NCBI GenBank assembly: GCA_002027195.1
Contig: MWJO01000012.1
Coordinates: forward strand, 1-64,000
Origin: Streptomyces sp. GKU 895
GTDB lineage: Bacteria; Actinomycetota; Actinomycetes; Streptomycetales; Streptomycetaceae
Length of the DNA stretch: 64,000 bases
Direction: 5' to 3'
Under the pieces are notes generated by a model. That model worked only from the letters and a program-made list of their open reading frames with translations, did not search any database and was not told the origin of the DNA. Made by a program: the position numbers and the translations under genes. Position 1 is the stretch's first letter. Every line of letters begins with the position of its first letter. Below, in pieces: positions 1-9,029 of this stretch.

Positions 1-189
1 GACCCCCTCCTCGACCGGCCGCGGCGTCGCCTCCCCGTCCAGCACGGCCCGTACCGCGACGGCGTGCCCGCCCCGCTCCTCCAGCAACTCCCGTGCCGCC
101 CGCACGTCGTTGACGCAGCCGGACAGCGGTGTGGCGATGTGCGGCGGGTAGGCGTTGACGCCCGCCATGAACGCGTAGATCGTCCCCAT
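1..189 (-). CDS. Caspase-family (C14) protein, N-terminal fragment
   Basis: The 63 visible codons read from ATG at 189 off the left edge of the window. The start resembles the first strand and helix of bacterial caspase/metacaspase domains: a hydrophobic strand ending in AGVNAYPP, then LSGCVNDVRAARELL, which is the usual 'LxGCvNDa..v..lL' pattern of peptidase C14 proteins. The catalytic His-Cys pair would lie beyond the edge, so activity cannot be judged. The PfkB gene ends 34 bases upstream on the same strand and may be co-transcribed. The family call rests on a short motif. Confidence 0.6.
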   Translation of the reverse strand, partial: MGTIYAFMAGVNAYPPHIATPLSGCVNDVRAARELLEERGGHAVAVRAVLDGEATPRPVEEGV

Positions 190-223
190 GGCCGGAAAGT
201 CTGGCAGGCGGGTCCTTGACCAG

Positions 224-1147
224 TCAGTCGAAGGCTTTCTCCGCCTCCAACTCAGCGACCCGCGCCAGCAGTTCGTCCCGGCCGATGGCGTCCGCCCGGG
301 TCGACGGCACCGTACAGGCGTACGCGCCCGCGACCGCCCCGTACCGCGCACAGCGCAGCGGGTCCGCACCCTCCAGCCGGCCGAGCAGGAACGCGGCGGC
401 GAACGCGTCACCCGCACCGTTGGAGTCCACCACCGCAGCCGGTGGTTCGACGGCGGGTACATGGGTCAGCTCGCCGTCGGCCAGCAGATACGCCCCCTCC
501 GCCCCGGCGGTCGCGACCACGATCCCCGCCCGACCGCGCGCGGCGACGTCCCTCATGGTGGCCTCCGGGTCGGCCAGCGCGGCCGTGGACAGGAAGACCA
601 GGTCGGCGGCGAGGGCGAAGGCCTCGTGGTACGGGTTCTCGCCGTCCCAGTTGTGCAGGTCCGTCGAGACCGTCACCCCGCACTCGCGCAGCACCGGCAG
701 CGCGTGCGCGCACGGGTGGGTGATCACCACGTGCGCGTGCCGGGCGGCGTCCGCCAGGGTGCGCAGGGTGTCCTCGGGGAACCGGTCGGTGTCCTGGCCG
801 CGCGTGATGTCGTACAGGGAGAGCCGGCGCCCGTCCGGGCCGACCAGGTTGACCGCCCGCTTGGTTCCCGAGGCCGAGCGCACCTCGGTGAACGGGATGC
901 CCCGGTCCCGGTGCAACGCCCGCACCAGATCGCCCTCGTGGTCGTCGCCGACGACGTCGAGGTGATGGGCGCGCAGCCCGAGCGCGTGCACGCCGAGCGC
1001 GACGAAGTCCCCGCTCTGTCCGGCGCGGCTGACGATGCCCGGCTCGATCATGTAGCTGTCGGCGTAGGGGAGCGGCAGTTCGGGGACGTGGACGACGGTG
1101 TCCACGCCGGCGCCGCCCAGGACGAGGACGTCGGTCTCGGGGCTCAT
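224..1147 (-). CDS. PfkB-family carbohydrate/nucleoside kinase
   Basis: A 307-residue ribokinase-type sugar kinase. The N-terminus (TDVLVLGGAGVDTVVHVPEL) is the usual first strand, and near residue 250 lies DSNGAGDAFAAAFL, PfkB signature 2, whose Asp is the catalytic base and whose GAGD forms the anion hole. Substrate cannot be read from sequence. ATG 1147 is preferred to an in-frame upstream start because the first strand begins there directly. The gene is divergent from the gene at 1274, and a long palindrome (1188-1208) lies about 40 bases upstream, so it probably has its own repressor. The caspase-like gene follows on the same strand. Confidence 0.85.
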   Translation of the reverse strand: MSPETDVLVLGGAGVDTVVHVPELPLPYADSYMIEPGIVSRAGQSGDFVALGVHALGLRAHHLDVVGDDHEGDLVRALHRDRGIPFTEVRSASGTKRAVNLVGPDGRRLSLYDITRGQDTDRFPEDTLRTLADAARHAHVVITHPCAHALPVLRECGVTVSTDLHNWDGENPYHEAFALAADLVFLSTAALADPEATMRDVAARGRAGIVVATAGAEGAYLLADGELTHVPAVEPPAAVVDSNGAGDAFAAAFLLGRLEGADPLRCARYGAVAGAYACTVPSTRADAIGRDELLARVAELEAEKAFD

Positions 1148-1187
1148 GGGAGCCGAGTCAACAGCGGCGTTTCCCGGCGGGCAACAG

Positions 1188-1208
1188 CTTGCAGAAAATT
1201 TCTGCAAG
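1188..1208. promoter_or_regulatory. Perfect 21-bp palindrome, candidate operator of the PfkB gene
   Basis: Two 10-base arms, CTTGCAGAAA and TTTCTGCAAG, flank a single central A with no mismatch. The site lies in the divergent region between the PfkB gene (start 1147) and the gene at 1274. CTTGCAG half-sites are typical of LacI-type sugar regulators such as MalR in Streptomyces. The identity of the regulator is inference; the symmetry is seen directly. Confidence 0.6.
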
Positions 1209-1273
1209 GGCTTCTCCCGCCGCTTCCGCCCCCGGGGCCCCATGACACAGGTTCGTCCGCCATACTTCCGACC

Positions 1274-1765
1274 GTGGAGCAGCGCATAGGTTCGAGCAGC
1301 AAGCCCCTGGAAGGCGCCGGATTCGACCCGGCCTTCATCCCCGGGCTGACCGCACCCGTGTCCGGCGAGCCCGAGGACGCCGAGCCGGCGGACGCCGAGG
1401 AGCCCCTCGCGCAGGAGGAGGCCGCCTCCGGGGAAACGGAGACGGCCGAAGCGGAGGAGACCGAGGAGGAAGCGGCGGCCGAGGGCCCCGTCTTCGAGGC
1501 CTCCGACCGCCGCGCGAAGATCGTCGCCGACGCGAAGGGCGTCCGCCTCAGCCTCGACGAGGAGCGGTGCGAGTTCGGCTGGGACGAGATCGGCGCGGTC
1601 GAGACGGAGTCACCCCGCTTCGGCAAGCGCTTCACGATCACGGTCCACACCCCTGACCGCCGCTGGTACCCGATCGAGATCGAGGCGGCGGCCAGGGCGG
1701 ACTTCAAGAAGTGGGAAGAACAGCTGGACGCTGTCCTCGACGCCTACTTCGAGGAGTCCGACTAA
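1274..1765 (+). CDS. Hypothetical protein with acidic N-terminus and small PH-like C-terminal domain
   Basis: A 163-residue protein from GTG 1274. Residues 25-75 are a low-complexity Glu/Ala-rich acidic stretch. The C-terminal 90 residues form a compact domain with [19 protein letters not shown] and a closing [16 protein letters not shown] helix. The same pattern recurs in the protein at 7131-7523 (EFSWPEI, LREWFAGLQAILGYY), so the two look like paralogues built on a PH-like fold; that fold is my inference. The TAA stop overlaps the TAG of the convergent carboxypeptidase gene (1762-1765). Function unknown. Confidence 0.7.
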   Translation: MEQRIGSSSKPLEGAGFDPAFIPGLTAPVSGEPEDAEPADAEEPLAQEEAASGETETAEAEETEEEAAAEGPVFEASDRRAKIVADAKGVRLSLDEERCEFGWDEIGAVETESPRFGKRFTITVHTPDRRWYPIEIEAAARADFKKWEEQLDAVLDAYFEESD

Positions 1766-3108
1766 CTGCAGTACTGGGCCGCCTTGCCGATGGACCGGTA
1801 CATGCAGTCGGCGTTCTCCAGCAGCTGCAGCACGGCGTCCCGGTTCCGGGCGGTCTCCCGCGCGATCACCTCGTCGGGAGGGTAGAACCCACCCTGGGAA
1901 CTGGACGTCGGATACATCTCGAAGGTGTACGCGAAGATCTTCTGGTTGCCCCACAGCCAGTCGTCGATGGACCCGTCGGTGATGTACAGGTCGCTCGACT
2001 GTTCGGGCGTGTAGCCGTTGCTCGCGGCCATCTTCTGCCCGACCGTGGCGAAGGCGTTCCGGTCGTCGGCCGTCATGCCCGTCGTCGTGTCGGCCGTCGT
2101 GTACCCGAAGGGCCACAACACCAGCTCGCTGTACGTGTGGAAGTCGATCCCGGCCTTGATCTGCTGGACCCCGCCGACCACCCGGCTGCGCACGAAGTTC
2201 GCGACGACCTTCACCTCGGGAGCCGACTCGGCGGCCGATCCGCGGTACGTCTCGGAGGACGTCGACCCGGACGAGCCGCCGCAGCAGCCCCACCGGTAGT
2301 TCCAGTTGCGGTTGAGGTCCGTACCGACGTACGAGGACCCGGAGTTGGGCTGCCGGTTCTTCCGCCAGGAGCGGTACGAGCCGGTGGCGACGTCGTACTC
2401 GCCGCCGTCGGGGTTGAGGTCCGGCACGATCCAGATCTCCCGGCTGTTGACCAGGCTCGTCACGCGTGAGTCGGTGCCGTAGCCGGAGGTCAGCTGGTCG
2501 AGCAGGTAGAGCGCCATCTCGACGGTGAGATGCTCGCGCGCGTGCTGGTGGTGGGTGAACAGCACCTCGGGCTCGGACTCGTCCGTCGCCACGTTGTCGC
2601 TGATCTTCAGGGCGACGATGTTCCGCCCCTGGTAGGACGTGCCGATCACGCGCTGGCTCACGATGTCCGGGTGGGCCGCGACGACGGAGTTGATCTCGTT
2701 CGTCATCTCCGCGTAGTTGTGATAGCGCGAGTCGGCCGACGGGAAGTCGTAGAGCCGCAGCTCGTCCTCGGCCAGCCGGTCCGGGGCGGAGCCCAATGCC
2801 TCGACCTGGTAGCCGAGTCGGCGCAGCTGCTTGATCTGGTCGGCCCGTCCGGAGACCACGACGGTCTCCTCGTCGGCCTCGTCCACCGTGACGCCGGTCT
2901 GCTGGATGGCCGTACGGGTCAGCGGGGTGGTGTGCTGGTGGATCTCGTACTGCCGGATGTCGTCCTTGCTGGGCGCCGCCTTGCCGACGCTGTCGGCGGA
3001 CGCGTCCATCGAGGTCAGGGGCGCGGCGAGCGCCAGGGCGAGCAGGGCGGCGAACGCGGCGGTGCGTCTGCCGCCCCGGGCGCCTGCGCCTCGTGTCCGA
3101 AGTCGCAT
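1762..3108 (-). CDS. Secreted zinc carboxypeptidase, M14 family
   Basis: A 448-residue exported metallopeptidase. The signal peptide has an Arg-rich n-region, a long Ala/Leu core and a likely cut after SMDASA near residue 37. A propeptide-like region follows (to about residue 120), then the M14 domain. [12 protein letters not shown] carries the zinc ligands His and Glu (about residues 186-189), [15 protein letters not shown] the third ligand, and FTFEMYP the catalytic Glu. The start at 3108 has a strong AAGGAG site 7 bases upstream. It probably supplies amino acids from extracellular peptides. Transcription converges on the gene at 1274 with a 4-base overlap. Confidence 0.92.
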   Translation of the reverse strand: MRLRTRGAGARGGRRTAAFAALLALALAAPLTSMDASADSVGKAAPSKDDIRQYEIHQHTTPLTRTAIQQTGVTVDEADEETVVVSGRADQIKQLRRLGYQVEALGSAPDRLAEDELRLYDFPSADSRYHNYAEMTNEINSVVAAHPDIVSQRVIGTSYQGRNIVALKISDNVATDESEPEVLFTHHQHAREHLTVEMALYLLDQLTSGYGTDSRVTSLVNSREIWIVPDLNPDGGEYDVATGSYRSWRKNRQPNSGSSYVGTDLNRNWNYRWGCCGGSSGSTSSETYRGSAAESAPEVKVVANFVRSRVVGGVQQIKAGIDFHTYSELVLWPFGYTTADTTTGMTADDRNAFATVGQKMAASNGYTPEQSSDLYITDGSIDDWLWGNQKIFAYTFEMYPTSSSQGGFYPPDEVIARETARNRDAVLQLLENADCMYRSIGKAAQYCS

Positions 3109-3341
3109 GAAGTCTCCTTGTGGGAGTGGGGAGTGGCGATTCAGTGCGACGTACGTGGTGCGGGTGTGCGGCTCATCGTCGACGCATGGCATGAGCAGGT
3201 CAAGAGCGCATCAAGGCGCACTGGCGTGAATCGAATCCTCGTGGCGAACGCTCGCATCGGCTGTTCGAACTCCTGTGTGTAGGTAGTGAATCGGGTAGTC
3301 CTCCCCGTGTGCGGGGAGGCCCGGGCGGACATCCTGATGCC

Positions 3342-3805
3342 ATGCTGCGTCCCCGGTACGCCTCGTACCCTCAGCCCCCGCTGGGGGCAGGCCATCTGAG
3401 TGTCGAGTACGAGCCCCGTCCCACCGCGGTCCGCGAGGCCCGTGCCCTGGTCCGGCGGCAGTTGGAGGGCTGGGGGCTCGCCGACCGGGACGACGGCACC
3501 GATCTCACCGACACCGCCGAACTGCTGGTGAGCGAGCTGGTCACCAACGCCCTGCTGCACTCCGCCGGCAGCCGCCTCCGCCTCACCCTCACCGCCGCGC
3601 ACGGCGTCCTGCGCTGCGAGGTCTCCGACGTCGCCCCCGCGTGCCCCGGGTCCTGGCGGCCGGCTCCGCCACGAGCGGGCGGGGGATGTTCCTGGTCGAC
3701 GCGCTCGCCCTGCGCTGGGGCTGCCACCAGGACGGGACGGGCAAGACCGTGTGGTTCGAACTCGGCACCTGCGGGGCGGACGGCTGCGGTCCGCGCCGGC
3801 CGTAG
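3342..3805 (+). CDS. Anti-sigma-type ATP-binding protein (HATPase_c_2), frameshifted
   Basis: A small GHKL ATPase of the RsbW/SpoIIAB-like type that is abundant in Streptomyces. The first frame carries the N box, ELLVSELVTNALLHSAG. After the C run at 3634-3638 the frame is lost. Adding one base restores RVLAAGSATSGRGMFLVDALALRWG (the G box) and the end KTVWFEL, stopping at TAG 3803-3805. As given, the protein would run out of frame to 3842. One missing C is the simplest explanation. It is unpaired with a visible sigma factor. A small CCTCCCC/GGGGAGG hairpin lies upstream at 3300-3319. Confidence 0.8.
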
Positions 3806-3847
3806 GCCCTCTTGTCAGCACCGGCTCTTTGCGGTTTGTTGACCTTC

Positions 3848-5164
3848 ATGGCTGACACCACGGGAAACCCCACCGCCACCCAGGTATCGACCACCCCCAC
3901 ACCGCGCAAGTCCAGTTGGAAGTACATCGGCCCCGGCATCGTCGTCGCGGCCACCGGTGTCGGCGCGGGCGACCTGGTCGCCACCCTCATCGCCGGCAGC
4001 AACTTCGGCTACACCCTGCTGTGGGCCGCCGTGATCGGCTGCCTGGTCAAGATCTCCCTCGCCGAGGCCGCGGGCCGCTGGCACCTGTCCACCGGCCGCA
4101 CCCTCTTCGACGGCTGGGCGAGCCTGGGCCGTTGGACCACCTGGTTCTTCGTCGTCTACGTCGTGATCTGGGGCTTCGTGTACGGGGCGGCGGCGATGTC
4201 GTCGAGCGCGCTGCCGCTGCAGGCCCTGTTCCCCGACGTGATGGACCTCGAGTGGTGGGCGGTCGCCTGCGGCCTGGTCGGTCTGGTCTTCGTCTGGTTC
4301 AACAAGTACGAGGTCTTCGAGAAGGTCATGACGGTCCTGGTGGGCGTCATGTTCGTGGTGACGGTCTATCTGGCGATCCGGGTCACCCCGAACCTCCCCG
4401 ACGCCCTCGCCGGCCTCCTGCCCGTCCTGCCCGACGAGAAGGACTCGGTCCTCAACACCCTCGGCCTGATCGGCGGCGTCGGCGGCACCATCACACTGGC
4501 CGCGTACGGCTACTGGGTCAACGCCAAGGGCTGGACCGACACCGGCTGGATGAAGGTCATGCGGCTCGACAACCGCGTCGCCTACGCCACCACCGGCATC
4601 TTCGTCATCGCGATGCTCTTCGTCGGCGCGGAACTGCTGCACTCGGCGAACGTGGCCATCGCGAGCGGCGACAAGGGCCTCATCCAGCTCAGCGACATCC
4701 TGGAGAAGGAGTACGGCTCGGCGACCGCCAAGTTCTTCCTGATCGGCTTCTTCGCCACGTCCTTCACCTCCCTCATCGGCGTCTGGCACGGCGTGAGCCT
4801 GATGTTCGCCGACTTCGTCGCCCGTCGGCGCACGGCACAGGCGGCGAAGGGCGAGGAGGTCGCCTCCGGCGCACGCGAACGCTCCTGGCCCTTCCGCGCG
4901 TACCTGCTGTGGCTGACCTTCCCGCCCATCGTCCTGCTCTTCCAGGGCCAGCCCTTCCGCCTGATCATCCTCTACGGCGTCCTGGGCGCGGCGTTCCTCC
5001 CCTTCCTCGCCGGCACCCTGATCTGGCTCCTCAACTCCTCCCGCACCCCCGCCGAATGGCGCAACGGCCTGCTCAGCAACGTGATGCTGGTGGTCGCCGG
5101 GCTGCTGTTCCTGGTGCTGTGCGTGAAGCAGATCTGGGATCAGCCCTGGTCGGAGTTCTTCTGA
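3848..5164 (+). CDS. Nramp-family divalent metal transporter
   Basis: A 438-residue polytopic membrane protein with about 11 hydrophobic segments. The opening KYIGPGIVVAATGVGAGDLVATLIAGSNFGYTLLW matches the Nramp first helix region, where the metal-binding motif is usually DPGN; here it reads GAGD, so the canonical Asp-Pro-Gly-Asn set is altered and the substrate may not be Mn2+. The start at ATG 3848 follows a short spacer after the ATPase gene. Its 3' end overlaps the convergent gene ending at 5140 by 25 bases. Metal identity cannot be settled here. Confidence 0.82.
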   Translation: MADTTGNPTATQVSTTPTPRKSSWKYIGPGIVVAATGVGAGDLVATLIAGSNFGYTLLWAAVIGCLVKISLAEAAGRWHLSTGRTLFDGWASLGRWTTWFFVVYVVIWGFVYGAAAMSSSALPLQALFPDVMDLEWWAVACGLVGLVFVWFNKYEVFEKVMTVLVGVMFVVTVYLAIRVTPNLPDALAGLLPVLPDEKDSVLNTLGLIGGVGGTITLAAYGYWVNAKGWTDTGWMKVMRLDNRVAYATTGIFVIAMLFVGAELLHSANVAIASGDKGLIQLSDILEKEYGSATAKFFLIGFFATSFTSLIGVWHGVSLMFADFVARRRTAQAAKGEEVASGARERSWPFRAYLLWLTFPPIVLLFQGQPFRLIILYGVLGAAFLPFLAGTLIWLLNSSRTPAEWRNGLLSNVMLVVAGLLFLVLCVKQIWDQPWSEFF

Positions 5165-6417
5165 CCGCTCTTCTGACCGTAGAGGTCCTTCCGGCTCGGC
5201 CCCCACGCCGAGCTGAGCGCGATCTCCTTGAGCTGGTCCTTGGTCAGGGCGGGCGTGTCACGGCCGGGCGCGTCGTGCGGTCCGCCCGAGTTGTAGGCGC
5301 TGATCACCACCCGCAGCCCGTTGATCCGCACGGTGTCGACGGTCCACCTGACCGTGCCCGCCACGTCCTTGTCCCCGGCGTCCTCGCGGGTGACGAGCAT
5401 CGTGCCGTCGCCGACGTCCTCGGCACCCTCGAAGATGCTGTCCGAGAGCAGGTCCCCCATGTCCGGCTGCACGTTGATCTCGACGAGGCTCTTGCCCTTG
5501 CCGTCGTCGACGACCACATAGCCGTACCCGTCCCCGTCCTTGCTGCGCGAGACCACCTGCATCCCGTCGGGCAGCAGACCGGCGAGCGTCTTGGCCGTGT
5601 CGGTGACGGGAGCGGACGGCGTCGGCTCCTGAGAGGGCGGCGCGGGAATCGCGTCGATCGCCTTGAGCCAGGCCGGCGCGGTCGCCAGCTCCTTCAACCC
5701 GGCGTTGTCCAGCGGCGGTTCGGTGCGGGTGACCGGCGAGCCCTTCTCGGCCGCGGCGTTCCACTCACTCACCGAGACATGCTGCCCCTTGGCGGTCACC
5801 AGGTCGGCGTACCACCACTTGGTGGGCTCCCGCTTGTCGGGGTACTCGTACCCCTGGACGATCTTCAGCACCGAGCCGTCGTCGAGCCGGCTGGACTTGC
5901 AGTCGTCGTAGGGGGCCAACAGCTTGTCCGGGCACTGGGCCAGCTGACGGGCCTCGTCGCCGCCCACCTCGACCCGGTTCAGGTTCACCGAGACGGCCGA
6001 CGCCCCGTGCCCGTCGTCCCACACGAGGGCCGCGTACGGTCCCGCCTTGTCTCCCGTGCCGGCGCCGTGCTCCTCGCTGAACTTGCCGTGCCCCAGCCGC
6101 TCCTTGAGGGTGTCGATCAGTTCCTGGCCGGAGACGGCGGGGAGGGTCGCTGTGCCGCTCGGATCGGCGGCGACCGACGACTGGTCCCGGCCGGGGCCGC
6201 CCCCACCGGGCAGCAGCAGCGCACCGCCCACTCCGACCAGCGCGAGCGAGGCCGCGCCGCCCACCACGGCGGCCCGGCGCCGCAGCCGCAGCCGCCGCCC
6301 ACGGGCCAGCCCGGCGGTCGTGAGCGCGCTGAGGTTCGGTTCGAATCCGCCGCCGGCGGCACGCAGTTCGGCGGCGACGCGGCCCTCGAAGGGATCGCTG
6401 TGCTGGTCAACGGGCAT
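5140..6417 (-). CDS. Membrane-anchored protein downstream of ECF sigma factor
   Basis: A 425-residue protein with a cytoplasmic N-terminus of about 55 residues, a single membrane span around residues 56-72 (GAASLALVGVGGALLLPG) and a large extracytoplasmic domain. No zinc-binding HxxxCxxC motif of ZAS anti-sigma factors is present. It starts 59 bases after the ECF sigma gene on the same strand, and such single-span partners of SigE-type (SigM-class) ECF factors are common in Streptomyces, so a role as anti-sigma or signal sensor is likely but inferred. It overlaps the Nramp gene tail to tail. Confidence 0.7.
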   Translation of the reverse strand: MPVDQHSDPFEGRVAAELRAAGGGFEPNLSALTTAGLARGRRLRLRRRAAVVGGAASLALVGVGGALLLPGGGGPGRDQSSVAADPSGTATLPAVSGQELIDTLKERLGHGKFSEEHGAGTGDKAGPYAALVWDDGHGASAVSVNLNRVEVGGDEARQLAQCPDKLLAPYDDCKSSRLDDGSVLKIVQGYEYPDKREPTKWWYADLVTAKGQHVSVSEWNAAAEKGSPVTRTEPPLDNAGLKELATAPAWLKAIDAIPAPPSQEPTPSAPVTDTAKTLAGLLPDGMQVVSRSKDGDGYGYVVVDDGKGKSLVEINVQPDMGDLLSDSIFEGAEDVGDGTMLVTREDAGDKDVAGTVRWTVDTVRINGLRVVISAYNSGGPHDAPGRDTPALTKDQLKEIALSSAWGPSRKDLYGQKSGQKNSDQG

Positions 6418-6476
6418 GGCAAACCACCGTTTCCGCGAGGTCTGAGTGAAGTGAGGTCGTAGGGAAGGAGCTTGGG

Positions 6477-6985
6477 CTAGAAGCGGGCGTACTCGCCGAG
6501 GTCCTCGCCGAGCAGCTCCCGAAGCCGGGCGAGGGCCCGTGTGCAGCGGGTGCGCACCGCGGCCGAGCTGGCGTGCATCGCGTCGGCGGTCTCCTCGATC
6601 GAGCGGTCCTCCCAGTAACGCAGGACGACCACGGCCCGGTCCTTGGCGGGCAGCCGGGCCAGCGCCTCCAGCAGCGTCAGCCGCAGCGGTACGTCGCGCT
6701 GGTCGGCGACGGCCCGGTCGGGAAAGGTGTCGGTGGCCCGCTCCCTGCTGCTGCGCCGCCGCTGATGGGCGAGGAAGGAGCGGGTGAGCACGGTCTGCGC
6801 GTACCCGGCGGGGTTGCCGACCCGGCTCACCCGTGCCACGCGATGTAGAGCCGGCCCAGGGTCTCCTGGACGAGATCCTCGGCGAGATGCGTGTCACCGG
6901 CGGTGAGCAGACACGCGGAGCGGTACAGGTGCCCCGCGCGCGCCGCTGCGAACTCCGCGTACTGGTCCGCAAGGACCTGTCTCAT
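6477..6985 (-). CDS. SigE-family ECF RNA polymerase sigma factor, frameshifted
   Basis: Region 2 is read from ATG 6985: YAEFAAARAGHLYRSACLLT then HLAEDLVQETLGRLYIAWH. The frame then hits a stop at about 6832, while the other frame continues RVSRVGNPAGYAQTVLTRSF, a region 4 with LTLLEALARLPAKDRAVVVLRYWEDRSIEETA, and an RTRCTRALARLRELL recognition helix. Adding one base near 6832-6838 makes a normal 170-residue SigE-type factor. The membrane protein at 5140-6417 is its likely regulator. The break sits at a short C run, as in many other genes of this window. Confidence 0.85.
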
Positions 6986-7130
6986 GTGTTCCCCCTGCTC
7001 GTGGGTGCCCGGCGTGCACCGTCCTCACTTGTACTGATGCGGTGGGCCCGGGGAAATGTTTCACGGCCCCAGGTAGGTTGCGTCACGGAAGTTGTACGAC
7101 TGTCGCACGAGGTAACTCACCGGGGGACCG

Positions 7131-7523
7131 ATGACCCAGCCACCGCCCTACGGCCCGCCACCCGGAGGCTTCGGCCCCCCGCCCCCGCAATACGCCCCGC
7201 AGTACCCGCCGCAGTACGCGCCCCAGCCGGCGGCGGCCCCCGCCGGCCCGGAGTTCATGGCCGTGGACCGCCACAACTCCGTGGTCGTCGACATGTCCGG
7301 CGTCGCCTTCGAAATACGCGACGCGGAGGCCGAGTTCAGCTGGCCCGAGATCCACACGGTCCACTACAAGGCCACCCCGAACGGCAAGGCCCTGGTCGTC
7401 GCGGTGGTCCTGCACAACGGCCAGTTCTACGAGTGCCAGGTCGAGGCCAAACCCAAGGACCGCCTGCGCGAGTGGTTCGCGGGCCTCCAGGCGATCCTCG
7501 GCTACTACAAGCCGATGCGCTGA
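7131..7523 (+). CDS. Hypothetical protein with Pro-rich N-terminus, paralogue of 1274-1765
   Basis: A 130-residue protein. The first 40 residues are Pro/Gln/Tyr-rich (PPQYAPQYPPQYAP) and look disordered. The rest is a compact domain with VVDMSGVAFEIRD, AEFSWPEIHTVHY and REWFAGLQAILGYY, alignable by eye to the C-terminal domain at 1274-1765. No signal peptide or membrane segment. Two hairpins follow it (7572-7598 and 7620-7642). Function unknown; an intracellular adaptor role would be speculation. Confidence 0.75.
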   Translation: MTQPPPYGPPPGGFGPPPPQYAPQYPPQYAPQPAAAPAGPEFMAVDRHNSVVVDMSGVAFEIRDAEAEFSWPEIHTVHYKATPNGKALVVAVVLHNGQFYECQVEAKPKDRLREWFAGLQAILGYYKPMR

Positions 7524-7571
7524 CCCGTACGACACCTTCGCGAAACCTTCGCGAACCCTGGAAACACGAAA

Positions 7572-7598
7572 GGCAAGAAGGTGCGGACACCTCTTGCC
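7572..7598 (+). terminator. Hairpin after the 7131 gene
   Basis: GGCAAGAAGGTG pairs with CACCTCTTGCC across a CGGA loop, with one bulged base. It lies 48 bases after the stop of the upstream gene and has no T tract. It probably ends that transcript before the resistance module. Confidence 0.45.
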
Positions 7599-7619
7599 AT
7601 ATTCAATGTATAGCGCACC

Positions 7620-7642
7620 GGGGGCCTTGCGGCAAGGCCCCC
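7620..7642. promoter_or_regulatory. Candidate rifamycin-associated element (RAE) palindrome
   Basis: GGGGGCCTTG and CAAGGCCCCC arms surround CGG, giving a core CCTTGCGGCAAGG. From memory, rifamycin-inactivating genes of actinomycetes are preceded by a conserved inverted repeat of this kind (the RAE), and here it sits about 58 bases before a glycosyltransferase resembling rifampin glycosyltransferase and then HelR. It could alternatively be a simple terminator, but it is nearer the downstream gene and lacks a T run. Confidence 0.65.
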
Positions 7643-7700
7643 CTCGTACCGCAGAATCGTCGGCCTGAAGCCGTCACCTGCGGAAATGAGGAAGTCGCGG

Positions 7701-8925
7701 ATGCGTGTTGTGCTGCTGACCTACGGGTCGCGCGGAGACGTGGAGCCGATGGCGGGCCTCGCCGTGGCGCTGCGGGAGCTCGGCGCGCAGGTGCGGGTCT
7801 GCGCGCGCCCGACTTCGAGGAGCTGCTGGCCGGCGTCGGCGTCCCGCTGGTGCCGGTCGGGCCGTCGGTGCGGACGCTGGCGACGGACGCCGTGACCGGG
7901 AAACCGGCGAAGCTGCCCCCGACCATGGCCGAGCGGGCCGCCGGACTGTTCGACTCGGTGTACGGCGCCGTCGCCCCGGTCGCCGCCGGGAGCGACCTGG
8001 TGGTGGCGACGGGCCTGCTCCCGGCCGCCGCCGGCGCGCGGGCGGCGGCGGAGAAGGCGGGCGTCCCGTACGCGTTCGTCTCCTGCTTCCCGTCCTACCT
8101 GCCCTCCCCGCACCACCCGCCGCTCGCCTTCCCGGGCCACCCGCTCCCGGCGGACGTCACGGACAACCGGGTGCTGTGGGACCAGAACGCCGAGATCCTG
8201 AACGAGCTGTTCGGCGGCGCGGTCAACGCCCGCCGCGCGGCGCTCGGCCTGCCCCCGGTGCCGGACTTCCGCGACCACGTCCTCACCGACCGCCCGCTGC
8301 TCGCGGCCGACCCGGCCCTGAGCCCCTGGCAGCAGCCGGCCGACCTCGACGTCGTCCAGACCGGCGCCTGGATCCGCCCCGACGTCCGGCCCCTCCCCGA
8401 GGACCTGGAGAAGTTCCTGGCGGCGGGCGCCCCGCCGGTCTACGTCGGCTTCGGCAGCATGCCACTGCGGGACGCGGCCGATGTCTCCCGGGCGGCCGTG
8501 GCGGCGGTCCGGGCGCAGGGACACCGGGTGCTGCTCGGGCGCGGCTGGGCCGACCTGGCACTGATCGACGGCGCGGACGACTGCCTCGTCGTCGGCGAGG
8601 TCAACCAGCAGGAGCTGTTCCGCCGGGTGGCCGCGGTCGTGCACCACGGTGGCGCCGGCACCACCACGACCGCCGCCCGGGCCGGGCGCCCCAGGTGATC
8701 GTGGCCCAGATGGCCGACCAGCCCTACTGGGCCGGCCGGATCGCCGAGCTGGGCGTCGGCGCGGCCCACGACGGCCCGACACCGACGTACGCCTCCCTGG
8801 CGGCCGCGCTCACCGTCGCCCTGGCCCCCGAGACCCGCGAACGGGCGCGGTCCCTGGCGGCCGAGGTCCGCACGGACGGGGCGACGACGGCGGCGAAGCT
8901 GCTGTTCGAAGGCGTCGCCGCGTAG
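7701..8925 (+). CDS. GT1 glycosyltransferase, likely rifamycin-inactivating (Rgt-like), frameshifted twice
   Basis: The N-terminus MRVVLLTYGSRGDVEPMAGLA is the acceptor-domain start of macrolide/vancomycin/rifamycin-type GT-B enzymes. The C-terminal half has YVGFGSMPL, VVHHGGAGTTTTAARAG and a QPYWAGRIAELGVG segment, forming the nucleotide-sugar site. Frame is lost at the GC repeat 7801-7810 and again at the G run near 8684; restoring one base each gives a normal protein of about 407 residues. Start 7701 has a GAGGAAG site. The RAE-like palindrome upstream and HelR downstream make rifamycin O-glucosylation the best guess; another natural-product substrate remains possible. Confidence 0.82.
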
Positions 8926-9029
8926 GGTCGCCGGGCGCCACCGCGCCGGGTCGGGAGCCTCTGGCGCCCACGTCATGTCGTAATTCATCCAGAGAAAGCC
9001 ATATTCGGCCTCGCATCGGAGCTGATCAC

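Noticed and set aside
3916..6462. Long plus-strand reading frames over the Nramp and ECF partner genes
   Set aside because: They are out-of-frame readings of the Nramp gene with Arg/Pro/Gly composition. High-GC DNA yields such frames on both strands.
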